DNA of 64,000 nt from an uncultured Kordiimonas sp. (GTDB taxonomy: Bacteria; Pseudomonadota; Alphaproteobacteria; Sphingomonadales; Kordiimonadaceae). The stretch spans positions 1-64,000 of the forward strand of contig CANLMI010000001.1 in NCBI GenBank assembly GCA_947492375.1, written 5' to 3'. The position numbers were made by a program, and so were the translations under genes. Below the pieces are notes generated by a model that saw only the letters and a program-made list of their open reading frames with translations, ran no database searches and was not told the DNA's origin. Shown piece by piece: positions 35,485 through 44,398 of the stretch. Positions within the stretch are counted from its first letter, which is position 1. Each line of letters starts with the position of its first letter.

Positions 35485-38400
35485 ATGGCCGATGATTTTT
35501 CTGTCACAACTACCGCGTTTGATGATGATCGTTCTCGTATTAATAAAGCCTATGAGCAGAATGAGAATAGTCTGGTTAAGTTTTTAATAGATGCCTATCC
35601 ATTTGCAAATAATAGCGAGCGTAATACGGTTAAAAGCCGTGCAAGCAAATATGTAAGCGTCGCGCGCGCGCGGGAAGGCGAGCGCGGTCTTTTGGATACA
35701 TTCCTTCAGGAATTTGGCCTTTCCAATCAAGAGGGGGTGGCATTAATGTGCCTTGCGGAAGCGCTCCTTAGGGTACCAGATGCGGAAACGGCAGATAAAT
35801 TGATCGCTGAAAAGATCGCTGTTGGTGATTGGGGTTCTCATAAAGGGCGGTCCTCCTCAACCTTTGTAAACGCTGCAACCTGGGGGCTTATGTTAACAGG
35901 GCAGGTTGTTGGCCTTGATAGCGAGGTAACAGGAAACACCAAATCCTGGATGAAAGGGCTTGTTGGCCGGGTTGGTGAACCTGTGGTTAGAACTGCAATT
36001 AACCAAGCCATGAAAATTATGGGCGGCGAATTTGTGCTTGGCCGCACGATAAAGGAAGCGATCAAGCGTGACGCCAGCCTTTCAAAAAAGGCGAAGCGGC
36101 CACCACTTTGCTCGTTTGATATGCTGGGCGAGGGAGCCCGTACTGATAAAGACGCTGATGATTATTATAAAACATATGCAGCAGCGATTAAGGCAATTGC
36201 AAAGACGGATATTGAAAATCCATATAGCGGGCACGGAATTTCGGTGAAGCTGTCTGCGCTTCATGCGAGGTATGAAGATATTCAACAGGAACGAGTTATA
36301 GCGGAACTGTATCCGCGCATTAAATCGCTTGCGTTGGATGCAAAAGCAGCGAACATGCATCTGACAATTGATGCAGAGGAAGCTAATCGTTTGCATATCT
36401 CGCTTGATATCATCCGTAATCTAGCGCTTGATCCTGATCTTGATGGTTGGAATGGCTTGGGCCTTGCCCTTCAATGCTATTCAAAGCGGGCGCTTAGTGT
36501 TCTGGATTGGGTAATTGCGCTTTCAAGGGCGGCAGAGCGGCGTATGATGGTTCGCCTTGTTAAGGGGGCTTACTGGGATAGCGAGATCAAGTATGCACAG
36601 GAAATGGGCCTTGAGGGGTATCCGGTGTTTACACGCAAGGCATCAACCGACCTCTCTTATATTACCACAGCAAAACGGGCGCTTGAAAACCGGGATGTGG
36701 TTTATCCACAGTTTGCAACGCATAATGCCCATACGATCGCGGCTGTGATGGAAATCGCTGAAAATACGAATGATAAAAGCGGTGACCGGCCAAGCTTTGA
36801 ATTTCAGCGCTTGCACGGTATGGGCGACCTTCTTTATAGCGCTGTAAGGGATGTGGACCCTATCCCGAATGTGCGTACTTATGCGCCGGTTGGTAATCAT
36901 AAAGACTTGCTCGCATATTTAGTGCGCCGCCTTTTGGAAAATGGCGCGAATACCTCGTTCGTAAATCGTTTCATGGATGACAAGGTTGCGGTGGGCGAGC
37001 TTGTCGAAGATCCTGTTACCATCCTCAGTGGGTTTAAGGAGTTCGCGCATCCTGCGATCGCGCTGCCGAAGGATATGTTCGGTGAAAATCGATTGAATGC
37101 AAAAGGGTTGGATATTACCGACCGTGTGCTGGCCGGGCCTCTGGTATCTGCACTTGATGACCTGAAGCAAAAGAAATGGAATTTTGTTCATACGTCTGTT
37201 GATACGACAACCATTATAAATCCTGCAATTCGCACTGATGAAGTGGGCACACTTACCGAAGCGACACCAGAAGATGCCGCTCAGGCGGTTAGTCAAGCTG
37301 TTGCGGCCCAGAAGGCGTGGGATGCCAAGGGCGGTGCATACCGCAGCATTATCATGGGGAAAGTGGCTGACGCGCTTGAGGCCAGTTTTGACCCGCTTAT
37401 GAGTTTACTTATTCGTGAAGCGGGTAAAACATATGCGGACGGTGTGGCTGAAATCCGTGAAGCAGTAGATTTTTGCCGGTACTATGCGGAACAGGCAAAA
37501 CGTGAATTTGAAGGCGCCAAAAAGCTGCCTGGACCAACGGGGGAAGATAACTTGTATTCGTTGCATGGGCGCGGTGTTTTTGTTTGTATTAGCCCGTGGA
37601 ATTTCCCGCTTGCGATCTTTATGGGGCAGGTTGCGGCCGCGCTGTCAGCAGGCAATAGTGTGATTGCGAAACCCGCAGAACAAACACCGCTGATTGCGGC
37701 AGAAGCGGTTCGTATTATGCATGAATGCGGTGTGCCAAACGATGTTTTGCATCTTGTTCCCGGGCGCGGTGAAACTGTCGGTGCTGCGCTTACGTCTGAT
37801 CCACGGATCGGCGGCGTTGCGATGACTGGCTCAACTGTAACTGCGAAAATTATCGCCCGCGTTTTAGCAGAACGTGATGGCCCCATCATTCCATTCATTG
37901 CAGAAACGGGTGGTCAGAATGCGATGTTTGTCGATTCAACAGCACTGCCTGAACAAGTGGTAGATGACGTTATTCGCTCGGCCTTTCATTCGGCTGGTCA
38001 GCGGTGCTCTGCGCTACGTGTTTTGTATGTACAGCGTGATATCGCAGACGGTGTCATCACGATGATAAAGGGGGCAATGGATGAATTATCGATTGGTAAT
38101 CCTGCTAAAATCAATACCGATGTTGGTCCAGTAATTGATGAGGAGGCGAGAGATAGCCTGCAAGCGCACTGTGATAAACTCATGAGTGAAGGCAAGCTGT
38201 TGTACCGCCTGAACGAAGGTGAGGAATGTGCAGACGGCAGTTTCATAACACCGCATATGTTTGAAATTGATAGTATAAATGAGCTTGCTGATGAGCAGTT
38301 TGGCCCCATCCTGCATGTAATTAAATATGATGCTGCTGATCTTGATAAACATTTGGATGAACTTAGGGAAACCGGGTACGGTCTAACACTTGGGGTTCAT

Positions 38401-38640
38401 AGCCGGATTGCTGCTGTCGCTGATTATATTTTCAAACGGTCCCTTGCCGGGAATACATATATCAATCGGAACATGATCGGCGCTGTTGTGGGTGTACAGC
38501 CCTTTGGCGGTAAGGGATTGTCTGGCACAGGACCTAAAGCAGGTGGCCCGTTATATATGCATCGATTTGCAGGTGAACGCGTACAAACAATTAACACAGT
38601 TGCAACAGGTGGTAATGCAGACCTGCTGAGCCTTGGATAA
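35485..38640 (+). CDS. putA: Bifunctional proline dehydrogenase / pyrroline-5-carboxylate dehydrogenase
   Basis: Proline catabolic enzyme of 1051 aa converting proline to glutamate with FAD and NAD. Order: N-terminal helical domain, PRODH barrel (about 170-480: GISVKLSALHARY, LTIDAEEANRLH, MVRLVKGAYWDSEIK, YPQFATHNAHT, RTYAPVGNHKDLLAYL), linker, then the aldehyde dehydrogenase domain (about 570-1035) with ISPWNFPLAIFMGQ, MTGSTVTAK, ETGGQNAMFVDSTA and the catalytic Cys in SAGQRCSALR. It lacks the N-terminal ribbon-helix-helix of the E. coli protein, so it is not self-regulating; the Lrp gene opposite fills that role. ATG 35485 has AGGAG ten bases upstream; an ATG-like start at 35443 would bury it. 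Confidence 0.96.
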   Translation: MADDFSVTTTAFDDDRSRINKAYEQNENSLVKFLIDAYPFANNSERNTVKSRASKYVSVARAREGERGLLDTFLQEFGLSNQEGVALMCLAEALLRVPDAETADKLIAEKIAVGDWGSHKGRSSSTFVNAATWGLMLTGQVVGLDSEVTGNTKSWMKGLVGRVGEPVVRTAINQAMKIMGGEFVLGRTIKEAIKRDASLSKKAKRPPLCSFDMLGEGARTDKDADDYYKTYAAAIKAIAKTDIENPYSGHGISVKLSALHARYEDIQQERVIAELYPRIKSLALDAKAANMHLTIDAEEANRLHISLDIIRNLALDPDLDGWNGLGLALQCYSKRALSVLDWVIALSRAAERRMMVRLVKGAYWDSEIKYAQEMGLEGYPVFTRKASTDLSYITTAKRALENRDVVYPQFATHNAHTIAAVMEIAENTNDKSGDRPSFEFQRLHGMGDLLYSAVRDVDPIPNVRTYAPVGNHKDLLAYLVRRLLENGANTSFVNRFMDDKVAVGELVEDPVTILSGFKEFAHPAIALPKDMFGENRLNAKGLDITDRVLAGPLVSALDDLKQKKWNFVHTSVDTTTIINPAIRTDEVGTLTEATPEDAAQAVSQAVAAQKAWDAKGGAYRSIIMGKVADALEASFDPLMSLLIREAGKTYADGVAEIREAVDFCRYYAEQAKREFEGAKKLPGPTGEDNLYSLHGRGVFVCISPWNFPLAIFMGQVAAALSAGNSVIAKPAEQTPLIAAEAVRIMHECGVPNDVLHLVPGRGETVGAALTSDPRIGGVAMTGSTVTAKIIARVLAERDGPIIPFIAETGGQNAMFVDSTALPEQVVDDVIRSAFHSAGQRCSALRVLYVQRDIADGVITMIKGAMDELSIGNPAKINTDVGPVIDEEARDSLQAHCDKLMSEGKLLYRLNEGEECADGSFITPHMFEIDSINELADEQFGPILHVIKYDAADLDKHLDELRETGYGLTLGVHSRIAAVADYIFKRSLAGNTYINRNMIGAVVGVQPFGGKGLSGTGPKAGGPLYMHRFAGERVQTINTVATGGNADLLSLG

Positions 38641-38715
38641 GTCATTCATAAGGTGTTAAATACCAACTTATGAGCTTGCAATCTCCCCTTAAATGCGACT
38701 ATGTTTTAGTGGCTT

Positions 38716-38769
38716 AGGGGGAGCAATTGGGTCATTTCCCCCTGGAAAATGTACGATTTAGAGGGGAAA
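38716..38769 (+). promoter_or_regulatory. Leader with mutually exclusive hairpins over an SD
   Basis: TCCCCCT (38737-38743) can pair with upstream AGGGGGA (38716-38722), while the overlapping ATTTCCCC (38734-38741) can pair with GGGGAAAT (38763-38770), which contains the SD of the gene at 38774. Only one pairing can form at a time, so translation could be switched. Both stems are seven to eight base pairs. No known riboswitch class is recognised. Confidence 0.35.
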
Positions 38770-38773
38770 TACA

Positions 38774-39517
38774 ATGAGTGATGCTCGAGAAATAGGTGAT
38801 TTTGGGGTTGGTGATATTATCTCCGATACATTTAACGTATTGGGTAAGAATTTTTTTAAATTTTTCATAACAGCAGTGATTATCTACGTTCCGGCAATGA
38901 TTTTTGTTAGCGTCATATTTGGTGTTGACTCGCTTACGGTTTCTGCGGGGGCTTATAATTCTGATCTGACATCGCTTCCTGACTTAATTTTAAGCATTAT
39001 CGGATATGTAGCGACTGTATCGATTTCGTATTTATCACTGGAACACATGGCAGGAAGAGAACGTGATGTTTTTAAAGGCGTGTCAGTAGGTCTTAAGTAT
39101 GCGTTATTTGCGTTTTTAATTGGCTTAATCATTACGTTTTTTGGAATTATTGGAATACTTTTATTGGTTATCCCTGGGATACTTGTTTTTGTATTTACAA
39201 GTGTTGCTATACCCGTTTTGGTCGCAGAAGACAAAGGGATTTGGGGTTCGTTAAAACGTAGTATAGAGTTAACAAAAGGGTTTCGTATCAAGATATTTGC
39301 TCTTTTCCTTGTAACTTTGATAATGGCTTTTATTTTCTTTCTTGTTATTGGACTTGTGATGGCTTTTGGCGGTGTGATTAGCCTTCTTGTCGGTGCGTTG
39401 GTTGTTTACACAGTTATGGTGTCATTCTTTTCGGTATTAAGTACGAGTTTATATGTACATCTAAGAACTGCGAAAGAAGGCGTAGATACATCCGAGATCG
39501 CTAAGGTTTTTGAATAA
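38774..39517 (+). CDS. Tandem membrane paralog A (glycerophosphodiesterase-membrane-domain-like)
   Basis: Integral membrane protein of 247 aa with about six hydrophobic helices and a cytosolic N-terminus starting DFGVGDIISDTFNVLGKNFF. It looks like the YciC/GlpQ-membrane-domain-type families whose role is unclear. A conserved segment SLKRSIELTKGFRIKIFALF (about 158-177) and the C-terminus TAKEGVDTSEIAKVFE recur in the next two genes. GAGGGG lies seven bases upstream of ATG 38774. It begins a run of three plus-strand paralogs ending at 41297 that probably form one operon. Confidence 0.8.
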   Translation: MSDAREIGDFGVGDIISDTFNVLGKNFFKFFITAVIIYVPAMIFVSVIFGVDSLTVSAGAYNSDLTSLPDLILSIIGYVATVSISYLSLEHMAGRERDVFKGVSVGLKYALFAFLIGLIITFFGIIGILLLVIPGILVFVFTSVAIPVLVAEDKGIWGSLKRSIELTKGFRIKIFALFLVTLIMAFIFFLVIGLVMAFGGVISLLVGALVVYTVMVSFFSVLSTSLYVHLRTAKEGVDTSEIAKVFE

Positions 39518-39535
39518 TTATAGCTTTGTATACGT

Positions 39536-39562
39536 ATCAGGCAGGTAGTTCACCTGCCTGAT
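39536..39562 (+). promoter_or_regulatory. Perfect 11-bp intergenic hairpin
   Basis: ATCAGGCAGGT-AGTTC-ACCTGCCTGAT lies between paralogs A and B with no T-run, so it is more likely an mRNA-stability or attenuation element than a full terminator. Confidence 0.6.
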
Positions 39563-39597
39563 GCTGTAATGTACGAATGCACATCTTAGGGGGGATT

Positions 39598-40449
39598 ATG
39601 GCCGATAATAATAGTATTCCTATCGATAGTATCAATAAAACATTTCGGATAGGAAGTGTTCTTAGTGAGAGTTTTGATGCATATTTTGGCAATTTTATAA
39701 AATTCTTTGTTTTTACGCTGATACTTTTTATTCCTGTTACTGGCATTGTGGGGGGCTTGATATATGCGGGCCTTTTTGAGAGGGGGAATAGTGGTAGCCT
39801 TGGTATTTCCCCAGTCATAGTGGCCGCAGGCTTTATTATTGCCTTTCTTTATATGCTGACTGCTTATCTGATCCAGATCGGTGTTGTTTCGGCAACAATC
39901 GAATATAACTCGGGTAGGGCCATTAGCTTTTCAACCATGTTTGAGCGAGGGGTCGAGAATATAGCAGGCGCTCTGGGTATCACTATTATACTCGTTGTTG
40001 CCATGGTTGGCGTTCTTGTGGGGGCAAGCTTGGTTACTAATGTTATTGTTAGTTCAATGGGCATTGGCCTTGTCGGGATTTTTACAGGTGTTTTAGCTTT
40101 TATTATTATGGTCGCGATTATGATCGGCGCCAGTATTGCTATCCCGGTTTTTATTACAGAACAAAAAGGTGTGTTTAAATCGCTCAAGCGCAGTTTCCAC
40201 CTCAGCAAGGGGCGTAAGTGGGAAATGTTGGCAATCTTTATGGTGGCGGGTATTCTGTATACTATTGTCGCTGTTATTCTACAGCTTCTTAGTGGCTTTG
40301 GCGGTGCTATTGCTGTTTTTGTTTCTCAGATGCTGACTTATGTATTTTCAACCTCCTTTTCTGCCGTAGTTGTCGCGGTTGTTTATACAAATTTAAGAGC
40401 CTCTAAAGAAGGCGTAGGTACATCTGAAATCGCGAAGGTTTTTGAATAG
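39598..40449 (+). CDS. Tandem membrane paralog B
   Basis: Membrane protein of 283 aa, second of three tandem paralogs. It begins MADNNSIPIDSINKTFRIGS followed by SESFDAYFGNFIKFFV, matching the N-terminus of paralog A, has about six TM helices, the segment SLKRSFHLSKGRKWEMLAIF and the C-terminus ASKEGVGTSEIAKVFE, nearly identical to that of A. I chose ATG 39598 because AGGGGGG is three to four bases upstream. Function unknown. Confidence 0.8.
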   Translation: MADNNSIPIDSINKTFRIGSVLSESFDAYFGNFIKFFVFTLILFIPVTGIVGGLIYAGLFERGNSGSLGISPVIVAAGFIIAFLYMLTAYLIQIGVVSATIEYNSGRAISFSTMFERGVENIAGALGITIILVVAMVGVLVGASLVTNVIVSSMGIGLVGIFTGVLAFIIMVAIMIGASIAIPVFITEQKGVFKSLKRSFHLSKGRKWEMLAIFMVAGILYTIVAVILQLLSGFGGAIAVFVSQMLTYVFSTSFSAVVVAVVYTNLRASKEGVGTSEIAKVFE

Positions 40450-40487
40450 CTATTATTTCTTTAAGGATAAAAACTATAGGGGGGCGT

Positions 40488-41297
40488 ATGCGACAAGCTA
40501 AGTTTAGTGACATTGATGGTAGCCAAGATCAATATCAAGGTAGCCTTGGGTATGTTGAAGATGAATTGCGTGTTGGCACAATTCTGGTTGATACAGGGCG
40601 CTGCATATTTGCAAACTTTTTTAGTCTGTTCTTATTCATGTCAATTTATATGATCCCGGTTTTGGTACTAACTTTTTTACCGGCTGACTTTTATATGTTT
40701 ATGCCAGATAGTTGGTTTGATGGTGAAGGTGGTTTTATTGTTCCACTGCTTTTAGTGTGTCTATTGATTGTGTTATGTTTTGGTGTTGTCGGAACAATTG
40801 CTGTCTTGGTGAAAACTGAGGCAATAATTGATGGTAGAGAATGTCAATTGTCTGATGCATTTGCAGCCATTTACCAGCATCTATTTCCAATTATAGGCAT
40901 TAGTATATTACTGATACTTGCTATGGCTGTTGGGGCTTTCTTGCTTTTAATTCCATTTTTTATGGTTCTTTGTTCCACTTATGTAGCCTTTTTTGCAAGG
41001 GTTTCAGAAGACCTATCAATTTTACAGTCGATCGAGCGGAGTGTGCAACTAACCAGGGAGTATCGTTGGCAAATATTTGGTGTATATCTAGTTATTAATA
41101 TTATTAGTTCAATTTTTGACTGGGTACTTTCACTATTTCAGCAGGTTTTAGGAACCGAAATACTCACTATTGTAGAATTGTTAGCAATGAATATAAATGT
41201 GCTATTTATGATTGTGTCCGCGGGCCTCATTTTTCACACATTGCGCTACGTAAAAGAAGGCCACAACACCAAAGATATTGAAACAGTTTTTGAGTGA
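40488..41297 (+). CDS. Tandem membrane paralog C
   Basis: Membrane protein of 269 aa, third and most diverged of the tandem set. It carries a longer polar N-terminus (to about residue 25), then RVGTILVDTGRCIFANFFSL, about six TM helices, the shared segment SIERSVQLTREYRWQIFGVY and the C-terminus YVKEGHNTKDIETVFE. AGGGGGG precedes ATG 40488. The shared C-terminal tail, exposed to the cytoplasm if six helices are correct, is the most conserved part of the set and may bind a common partner. Confidence 0.8.
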   Translation: MRQAKFSDIDGSQDQYQGSLGYVEDELRVGTILVDTGRCIFANFFSLFLFMSIYMIPVLVLTFLPADFYMFMPDSWFDGEGGFIVPLLLVCLLIVLCFGVVGTIAVLVKTEAIIDGRECQLSDAFAAIYQHLFPIIGISILLILAMAVGAFLLLIPFFMVLCSTYVAFFARVSEDLSILQSIERSVQLTREYRWQIFGVYLVINIISSIFDWVLSLFQQVLGTEILTIVELLAMNINVLFMIVSAGLIFHTLRYVKEGHNTKDIETVFE

Positions 41298-41373
41298 CTT
41301 TTTCGGATTATTTTAATTGTTAGTATTCCTGGAGTAGGTTGCTTGTAAATATGTTGCAAGGCTTTGCGAGTAT

Positions 41374-42300
41374 ATGAGTATGGTTTATAGTTTTTTTATA
41401 GTATTACGAATTTTATCTCATCACACAGAAAATACTGAAGTATGTGCATTTGTTGATAAAAATTTAAATTATGCAGAAACTGTTATTGCTATGCGTAATG
41501 CAAGTGAAGCTGATTTAATTGAGTGTGTCAGTGTACGCCAAAAAGAAGCTTTTGAAGCTGTAGTCAATAACGTTAAAGTAGTACATAAAAAGCAAATAGT
41601 CAACCGCGATTGGTTGAAAGCATCATATAGCCATAGTTGTTTTGATGACCTCGTGTGTCAAGCTGCGTTATATGTTGGTAATCTTTCCGATATAGAAAAA
41701 ACAAAGATAGCGAAAACGAGCAATACTTTAATTAAAAGGTGTCATCATATCATTGGCTTAAAGCTTGATAACGCAAGCCTTGATAGAAAAAATGACGACT
41801 TAAATCAAATATTGTCAGTATATAATAAAGCGCGAAATAGATATTCGAGTACACAGCTTTCTACGGCTGAGCAATGGATGATACCCATATTACTTGGTTG
41901 TGTCGCTCAAGCAGATATTACAGCTTCGAAGCTATTAAGTAGCCTTGATAATGGCTATTTTGAGAGAGTGTTCTCACAAGATGAAAATGTGCTGGCATTA
42001 GAGATTTTTCTTGTAGCACAACATGCCGACCGCCGGCCTTCTGAGCAGGTTAGAATTGCTTATACCTTGGGGTTTCCCGAGTGTACCAAATACTTTGAAA
42101 AGGCAAAAAAATATTGTGCTTATATAAGCGACCGTGTGGGACTTAAGCTAGAGAATACACAATATTACGGTACTCAACTCGATTGTTCTAATGAGCTCAA
42201 ACTTAAAGGTAAAAAATTGAACTTAGTAGCTATTGAACAAAACCGTGAGCGAATAGGTTTAGATAGCCTTAAAAATTATATTTCCATATGTAATAGTTGA
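41374..42300 (+). CDS. DUF6624-like protein
   Basis: Protein of 308 aa with low G+C and poor SD (GCGAG). The C-terminal third has the pattern of DUF6624: LEIFLVAQHADRRPSEQ (about 207-223), then AYISDRVGLKLENTQYYGTQ (about 249-268). The first 90 residues are unlike this family and contain many Cys and Lys. DUF6624 has no established function. The gene follows the membrane paralogs by 76 bp on the same strand, but its composition differs and it may be separately transcribed or acquired. Confidence 0.65.
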   Translation: MSMVYSFFIVLRILSHHTENTEVCAFVDKNLNYAETVIAMRNASEADLIECVSVRQKEAFEAVVNNVKVVHKKQIVNRDWLKASYSHSCFDDLVCQAALYVGNLSDIEKTKIAKTSNTLIKRCHHIIGLKLDNASLDRKNDDLNQILSVYNKARNRYSSTQLSTAEQWMIPILLGCVAQADITASKLLSSLDNGYFERVFSQDENVLALEIFLVAQHADRRPSEQVRIAYTLGFPECTKYFEKAKKYCAYISDRVGLKLENTQYYGTQLDCSNELKLKGKKLNLVAIEQNRERIGLDSLKNYISICNS

Positions 42301-42403
42301 TCGTTTTGGATATTGCTTTTTTCGTTGCTTAAATGTGTAATGTCAAAAGTTGTATTGCTGTTAGTTCTAATTTTGTGAAACCAATAACCTTTGAATGACA
42401 AAC

Positions 42404-43336
42404 TTATTTCTCAAACTTGTTTTCTTTGCGTTTGCCCATCAATAGGCCACCTTCCAGGTGTTTTCTGAGCGCGTTATAATAGGCTGATAAAAATGCATCT
42501 ATTTCATGATTGGGCACGCTGTCAGGCCACTTGATTTTTTTGATGATTGCACGCCCGGCTGTTTGGCGTTTTTCGTTGTTTGTGTTGGTGGTGTCGCGCA
42601 TTAACTCTTCCAGAGTTTGCAGTTCATAGACGCCGTAAACCCCGAGCTGTTCAGCAGTGAAAATATAGGTGGCTTCATCTGCTGTGTTGTCATGCATGTT
42701 TTGGCTAACGTCCTCAAGAAGAGTTATTTTGGGTTCCTTGATAACAAGCGTGCCAGCGATCAGGTCACCTGCCCGAAGATTATCCCGGTTAAATAGCGGC
42801 AGGCATACAAGGGTGGCTGCCCAGATAAAGGCAAACAACCGAATAAGGCCATCCGCCCCACCAGTGCCGGAGCCTGAAAGCAATATAACCATAGGGATGA
42901 AAATCTCTATTTCGCGGATCATATTACGGGCAAAAATCGCTTGGGATGTCAAAGGTTTGCCAAAACGGTCAATCACCCTGATGCCTAACTTTTTTTTGCC
43001 GGGCGTTCGCCCTTGCCAGCGCAGTTCGAAAAACATGAAGTAAAAGTTTCTAAAGAAAAAGGAGATTAGCAATATGGCAATCAATGCTGCGCCGCCAAAT
43101 TTGAATGATCCTAATAAAATAGCGACCCCTATTACAGTAATGATCATGCTAAAAAATAAGATCAGCAAGTCGATCAAGACTGCTCCGGCGCGGTCCCCCC
43201 GTTCGGCTAGTTCTACCCTGATGGGGACACCTTCCAGTGTATCGATTTCACGAATTTTACGACTATGATTACCTTTGTTAATATAGCGATCGATTTTGCT
43301 ATCTGACGAAGGGCTTGTGTGCTTTGGGGCGCTCAT
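42404..43336 (-). CDS. RDD-family membrane protein
   Basis: Inner-membrane protein of 310 aa, last gene of the MoxR cluster. The RDD signature is ELAERGDRAGAVLIDLLILF (about 38-57). TM helices lie near 50-75, 80-100 and 150-180, with RWQGRTPGKKKLGIRVID (about 107-124) typical of the family. The C-terminal 110 residues are cytoplasmic and helical. The start overlaps the SpoIIM-domain stop as ATGA, so it is translationally coupled. RDD proteins have been linked to ion exchange in other bacteria, but the role here is unknown. Confidence 0.87.
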   Translation of the reverse strand: MSAPKHTSPSSDSKIDRYINKGNHSRKIREIDTLEGVPIRVELAERGDRAGAVLIDLLILFFSMIITVIGVAILLGSFKFGGAALIAILLISFFFRNFYFMFFELRWQGRTPGKKKLGIRVIDRFGKPLTSQAIFARNMIREIEIFIPMVILLSGSGTGGADGLIRLFAFIWAATLVCLPLFNRDNLRAGDLIAGTLVIKEPKITLLEDVSQNMHDNTADEATYIFTAEQLGVYGVYELQTLEELMRDTTNTNNEKRQTAGRAIIKKIKWPDSVPNHEIDAFLSAYYNALRKHLEGGLLMGKRKENKFEK

Positions 43337-44397
43337 GAAAACGGCCCCTTATGCTGTGATTGATTGGCGTTATGAGGTAAGTCAGTTGGTGTTTGGGTAC
43401 GGCCCCCCAGTGAAAAATATAAAACCCATAAGACAAAAATACCAAGGCCAATAATGTATCTGGTTAGGTCATCATTGACCAGTTGGCGGGCAAACCCTTC
43501 TAAAAGGCCGGCAGCAAAAAACATCATCACACAACCAAAGGCAACAATGGCTGCTTGTTTACCGTGCTTGGCCAAGGCTTCCATTCTGGATAGTTTACCG
43601 GGAAAGACATAATGGCGTGAAATAGCAAGCCCTGCTGCCCCGCAGATAACAATGGCACTGATTTCGGTGGAACCATGAATGATTAACCACCCACCAAGTT
43701 CGTACAAAAGGCCTTTTGATGCGAACAATGACAGAAAGGCACCTAACATGGCACCGTTGGTGAACAATAGCCAAAGCGTTGGCAAGCCAAGGGCAAACCC
43801 GAGCGCAAAGGCCATAATTCCGATGCGCGCATTATGCGTGAATAATTGTGCTGCAAACACGTCTAAATTACTGGTTTCTGTCTTATCTGCATATAATGTC
43901 CCTCTAAGGTATTCAACATCTGCACCTGGTTGCCTGCCACCGGCAAGGTCTTGGATTACAAAAGAGAAATACCAATCCGGATCGGCGGCAACCAGAAAAT
44001 AGGCAGCGATTAAGCCCAGTATGAAGACGGTTGTTGCAACAACTAGCTCTTGCCAAATTGATCGCATGGCGCGCGGCCAAGTTGTTGTGAAAAGTTCAAT
44101 AAAGGCGCGTGATGTTGTCTGGTGTTGCCCGTAAAGCAAAAAATAAGCTCTGGCGGTTAATGCCTCAAGATATACAACAACATTACGATCAAGGGATATT
44201 GAACGGGCAACCGATAGCGATGAGAACGCACCCCGGTATAAGTGTGGTAACGATAAGACTTCGTCAGCTTCCAGAGATTTAAGCCCGCTTTTTTCAGCCT
44301 TGTTGATCATCGCTTCCAGCTTGGTCCAGCCTTCTTGTCTTTCAGCGCGAAAGCTGTAGCTTTTACTGTTGGAAAAATTGTGGGTAGTTGCTGGCAT
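43333..44397 (-). CDS. SpoIIM-domain (stage II sporulation protein M-like) membrane protein
   Basis: Membrane protein of 354 aa. The N-terminus is cytoplasmic and helical (about 1-105), followed by about six TM helices with the conserved GIMAFALGFALGLPTLWLLF and GGWLIIHGSTEISAIVICG segments of the SpoIIM/DUF95 family. ATG 44397 directly follows the DUF58 stop and has GGGAG upstream; a TTG three codons earlier is possible. It belongs to the MoxR-DUF58 cluster; the family name does not imply sporulation here. Confidence 0.88.
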   Translation of the reverse strand: MPATTHNFSNSKSYSFRAERQEGWTKLEAMINKAEKSGLKSLEADEVLSLPHLYRGAFSSLSVARSISLDRNVVVYLEALTARAYFLLYGQHQTTSRAFIELFTTTWPRAMRSIWQELVVATTVFILGLIAAYFLVAADPDWYFSFVIQDLAGGRQPGADVEYLRGTLYADKTETSNLDVFAAQLFTHNARIGIMAFALGFALGLPTLWLLFTNGAMLGAFLSLFASKGLLYELGGWLIIHGSTEISAIVICGAAGLAISRHYVFPGKLSRMEALAKHGKQAAIVAFGCVMMFFAAGLLEGFARQLVNDDLTRYIIGLGIFVLWVLYFSLGGRTQTPTDLPHNANQSQHKGPFS

Positions 44398-44398
44398 A

